This document shows, in pieces, positions 6,379 to 7,477 of a DNA stretch of 7,477 bases (positions are counted from its first letter, which is position 1; each line of letters opens with the position of its first letter). A program made the translations under genes and the position numbers. The stretch covers positions 1-7,477 of the forward strand of contig JACZSI010000083.1 of NCBI GenBank assembly GCA_022574265.1. The letters are read 5' to 3'. Source of the stretch: Chloroflexota bacterium. Its GTDB lineage: Bacteria; Chloroflexota; Dehalococcoidia; Lucifugimonadales; Australimonadaceae. Below the pieces are notes generated by a model, which was given only the letters and a program-made list of their open reading frames with translations, made no database searches and had not been told where the DNA came from.

Positions 6379-6395
6379 GCAGGGCACAGCCCTGC
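6379..6395 (+). terminator. perfect hairpin directly after the NIPSNAP stop codon
   Basis: GCAGGGC, loop ACA, GCCCTGC forms a perfect 7-bp GC-rich stem starting on the base after the TGA. There is no U-run behind it (ACCCATAAAGG follows), so it is not a textbook intrinsic terminator. It may stop transcription less strictly or protect the 3' end of the mRNA. Confidence 0.45.
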
Positions 6396-6421
6396 ACCCA
6401 TAAAGGGGCCGCGGCGAGTGG

Positions 6422-6427
6422 TAGGCT
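6422..6427 (+). promoter_or_regulatory. possible -10 box (TAGGCT), first of a pair
   Basis: TAGGCT lies within GGTAGGCTGAC (6420-6430), which is nearly repeated 84 bp downstream as GGTACGCTGAC. It matches the TAnnCT pattern of this window. It is an alternative, more distal promoter candidate for the cupin dioxygenase gene; no -35 is seen. Confidence 0.25.
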
Positions 6428-6460
6428 GACGTGGACACGCATGGTCGGGGCGGGGCGAGA

Positions 6461-6482
6461 TCCTTCGCTTTGCTCAGGATGA
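6461..6482 (+). repeat. short intergenic repeat, copy 1 (TCCTTCG-n4-GCTCAGGATGA)
   Basis: The unit TCCTTCG, CTTT, GCTCAGGATGA contains a weak inverted pair (ATCCT 6460-6464 with AGGAT 6476-6480). It matches 18 of 22 bases of the copy at 6541-6562, differing only in the four central bases. Sequences of this kind are abundant between genes in many environmental bacterial genomes. They give spurious peptide fragments such as HPEQSEGS when translated on the reverse strand, as here. Confidence 0.75.
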
Positions 6483-6505
6483 CGGTTGGAGGGGCCGACC
6501 GAGGG

Positions 6506-6511
6506 TACGCT
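6506..6511 (+). promoter_or_regulatory. possible -10 box (TACGCT) for the gentisate dioxygenase-like gene
   Basis: TACGCT sits inside GGTACGCTGAC (6504-6514) and would give a leader of about 80 nt that carries repeat copy 2 and the Shine-Dalgarno AAGGAG at 6588-6593. It is identical to the candidate box before the catabolic operon (431-436). No -35 hexamer is recognisable. Confidence 0.35.
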
Positions 6512-6540
6512 GACCAACCGTGAGCTTCAGTCCGGAGCCG

Positions 6541-6562
6541 TCCTTCGACAGGCTCAGGATGA
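6541..6562 (+). repeat. short intergenic repeat, copy 2 (TCCTTCG-n4-GCTCAGGATGA)
   Basis: The unit TCCTTCG, ACAG, GCTCAGGATGA begins exactly 80 bp after copy 1, in the same direction, and is followed by GCGG. The reverse translation gives the familiar spurious peptide LILSLSKDG found around this repeat class in many genomes. It lies in the presumed 5' leader of the next gene, where its inverted ends (TCCT/AGGA) could form a small hairpin. Confidence 0.75.
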
Positions 6563-6599
6563 GCGGGTGGTTGGTAGGCGCACAGTCAAGGAGAGCGAC

Positions 6600-7477
6600 A
6601 TGACGACGAAGCAGGACGAGGAGTACCTGAAGAAGGTCGAGGCGGTCGACGTCTTCCCGCTGTGGGTGATGCACGCCCAGCGGCAGGAGCGCCCCAAGGT
6701 CGCGCCGGCCGTCTGGCGGTGGCCCGTGATGCGTGAGCTCGCATACGAGACGGGCGAGCTCGAAAGCCTCAAGGGCGGCGGCGAGCGGCGCGCGCTCACC
6801 ATGCGCAACCCAGGGCTGAAGAAGGCGGGCATCGCCGGGTCCACCAAGACCATGTCGTCCGCCATCCAGATCGTGTGGCCGGGCGAGGTCGCGACGGCCC
6901 ACCGGCACACGGCCGCGGCCATCCGGTTCGTCATCGAGGGCGATGGCGCCTTCACCGTGCAGGACGGCGAGCGCTTCCGCATGACGGCGGGCGACTTCGT
7001 CCTCACGCCGAGCTGGGTGTGGCACGACCACAACAACCCGGCGGACGAAGCGGTCATCTGGCTGGACTGTCTGGACGCTCCGATGACCGGGTACTTCGAC
7101 GCGATGTTCCAAGAGCCGTTCCCGGAGGACGTACAGCCGGTGACGAAGGCGCCCGGCACCACGAACGCGTCCATCGGCAACGGCATGATGCGTCCGGTCG
7201 ACGGCGGGGACCCGACGAAGGTGCTTCCGCTGACGTACAAGTGGGCAGACTCCTACGGGACGCTCCTCGCCATCGAAACGAACGACCCCCACGACGGCGC
7301 GATCATGGAGTACTCGAACCCGGTGACGGGGGGCCACACCATGCCGACGCTGGCCTGCAAGCTCCAGCGGTTCGCCGCGGGCGACCACCTGGACGCGCAC
7401 CGCCACACGAGCACCGTCATCTACCACGTGGCGAAGGGCGACGGCTTCTCGATCATCGACGGCAAGCGGATCGACTG
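6600..7477 (+). CDS. gentisate 1,2-dioxygenase-like bicupin dioxygenase, N-terminal part (3' end outside window)
   Basis: From ATG 6600, with AAGGAG at 6588-6593 just before it, 292 codons are open to the window edge. The N-terminal cupin has PGEVATAHRHTAAAIRF (94-110) with His101 and His103, then GDFVLTPSWVWHDHNN (131-146) with His142, the Fe(II)-binding triad expected for gentisate and salicylate 1,2-dioxygenases, at nearly the numbering of known enzymes. A second cupin begins in GDHLDAHRHTSTVIYHV (261-277), with His267 and His269. Known members are about 345-380 residues, so roughly 50-90 residues are missing. These enzymes open the ring of gentisate, 1-hydroxy-2-naphthoate or salicylate with O2, without needing a catechol. 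Which of these is used cannot be told. It follows the NIPSNAP gene after a 221-bp gap with a hairpin and promoter-like boxes, so it is probably its own unit, continuing downstream. Confidence 0.87.
   Translation, partial: MTTKQDEEYLKKVEAVDVFPLWVMHAQRQERPKVAPAVWRWPVMRELAYETGELESLKGGGERRALTMRNPGLKKAGIAGSTKTMSSAIQIVWPGEVATAHRHTAAAIRFVIEGDGAFTVQDGERFRMTAGDFVLTPSWVWHDHNNPADEAVIWLDCLDAPMTGYFDAMFQEPFPEDVQPVTKAPGTTNASIGNGMMRPVDGGDPTKVLPLTYKWADSYGTLLAIETNDPHDGAIMEYSNPVTGGHTMPTLACKLQRFAAGDHLDAHRHTSTVIYHVAKGDGFSIIDGKRID

Noticed and set aside
6379..6599. Small gene, tRNA or CRISPR in the second long gap
   Set aside because: ATG 6441 leads to a peptide of about a dozen residues; there is no cloverleaf, and the two repeat copies are single 22-bp units without regular spacer arrays.
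6474..7427. 317-codon minus-strand frame opposite the cupin dioxygenase
   Set aside because: The + strand encodes intact cupin metal motifs over the same bases; the reverse frame contains repeat-derived peptide and no family signature.

Overview
This is a very GC-rich (clearly above 60 % by eye) bacterial chromosomal segment in which every supported gene lies on the + strand. Gene content (LigB-type extradiol dioxygenase, amidohydrolase-fold enzyme, ThDP enzyme, SDR, NIPSNAP, gentisate-type cupin dioxygenase) and the short intergenic repeats of the 'TCCTTCG...GCTCAGGATGA' type suggest an environmental heterotroph, perhaps Chloroflexota (Dehalococcoidia/SAR202-like) or a high-GC actinobacterial or proteobacterial lineage. 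This taxonomic guess is inference only; no marker gene is present.

Layout: 1-258 is the C-terminal end of an MFS-type transporter, cut by the window edge. 259-479 is an intergenic region holding a ~100 bp imperfect palindromic repeat (298-396) with two internal hairpins, then a -10-like box and a Shine-Dalgarno site. 480-5161 is a compact four-gene operon with gaps of 10-20 bp: LigB-family ring-cleavage dioxygenase, Amidohydro_2-family decarboxylase/hydrolase-like enzyme, thiamine-diphosphate-dependent enzyme, and an SDR oxidoreductase broken by a one-base frameshift near 4565. 5187-5654 is a GNAT acetyltransferase that looks leaderless (TATACT ends 6 nt before the ATG). 5752-6378 is a two-domain NIPSNAP protein. 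6379-6599 is a second gene-free gap with a hairpin directly after the stop codon and two related 22-bp repeats exactly 80 bp apart. 6600-7477 is the N-terminal 292 residues of a gentisate 1,2-dioxygenase-like bicupin protein, running off the window.

Taken together the window reads as an aromatic (or related cyclic/enolic compound) catabolism island. A transporter lies next to a four-enzyme operon whose chemistries (extradiol ring opening, amidohydrolase-fold decarboxylation or hydrolysis, ThDP-dependent C-C bond chemistry, dehydrogenation) could form consecutive steps. A second, mechanistically different ring-cleavage enzyme lies downstream. The combination does not match the textbook lig, nag or gtd clusters that I know, and substrates cannot be deduced from sequence alone. 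The four-gene operon is the best candidate here for an undescribed pathway.
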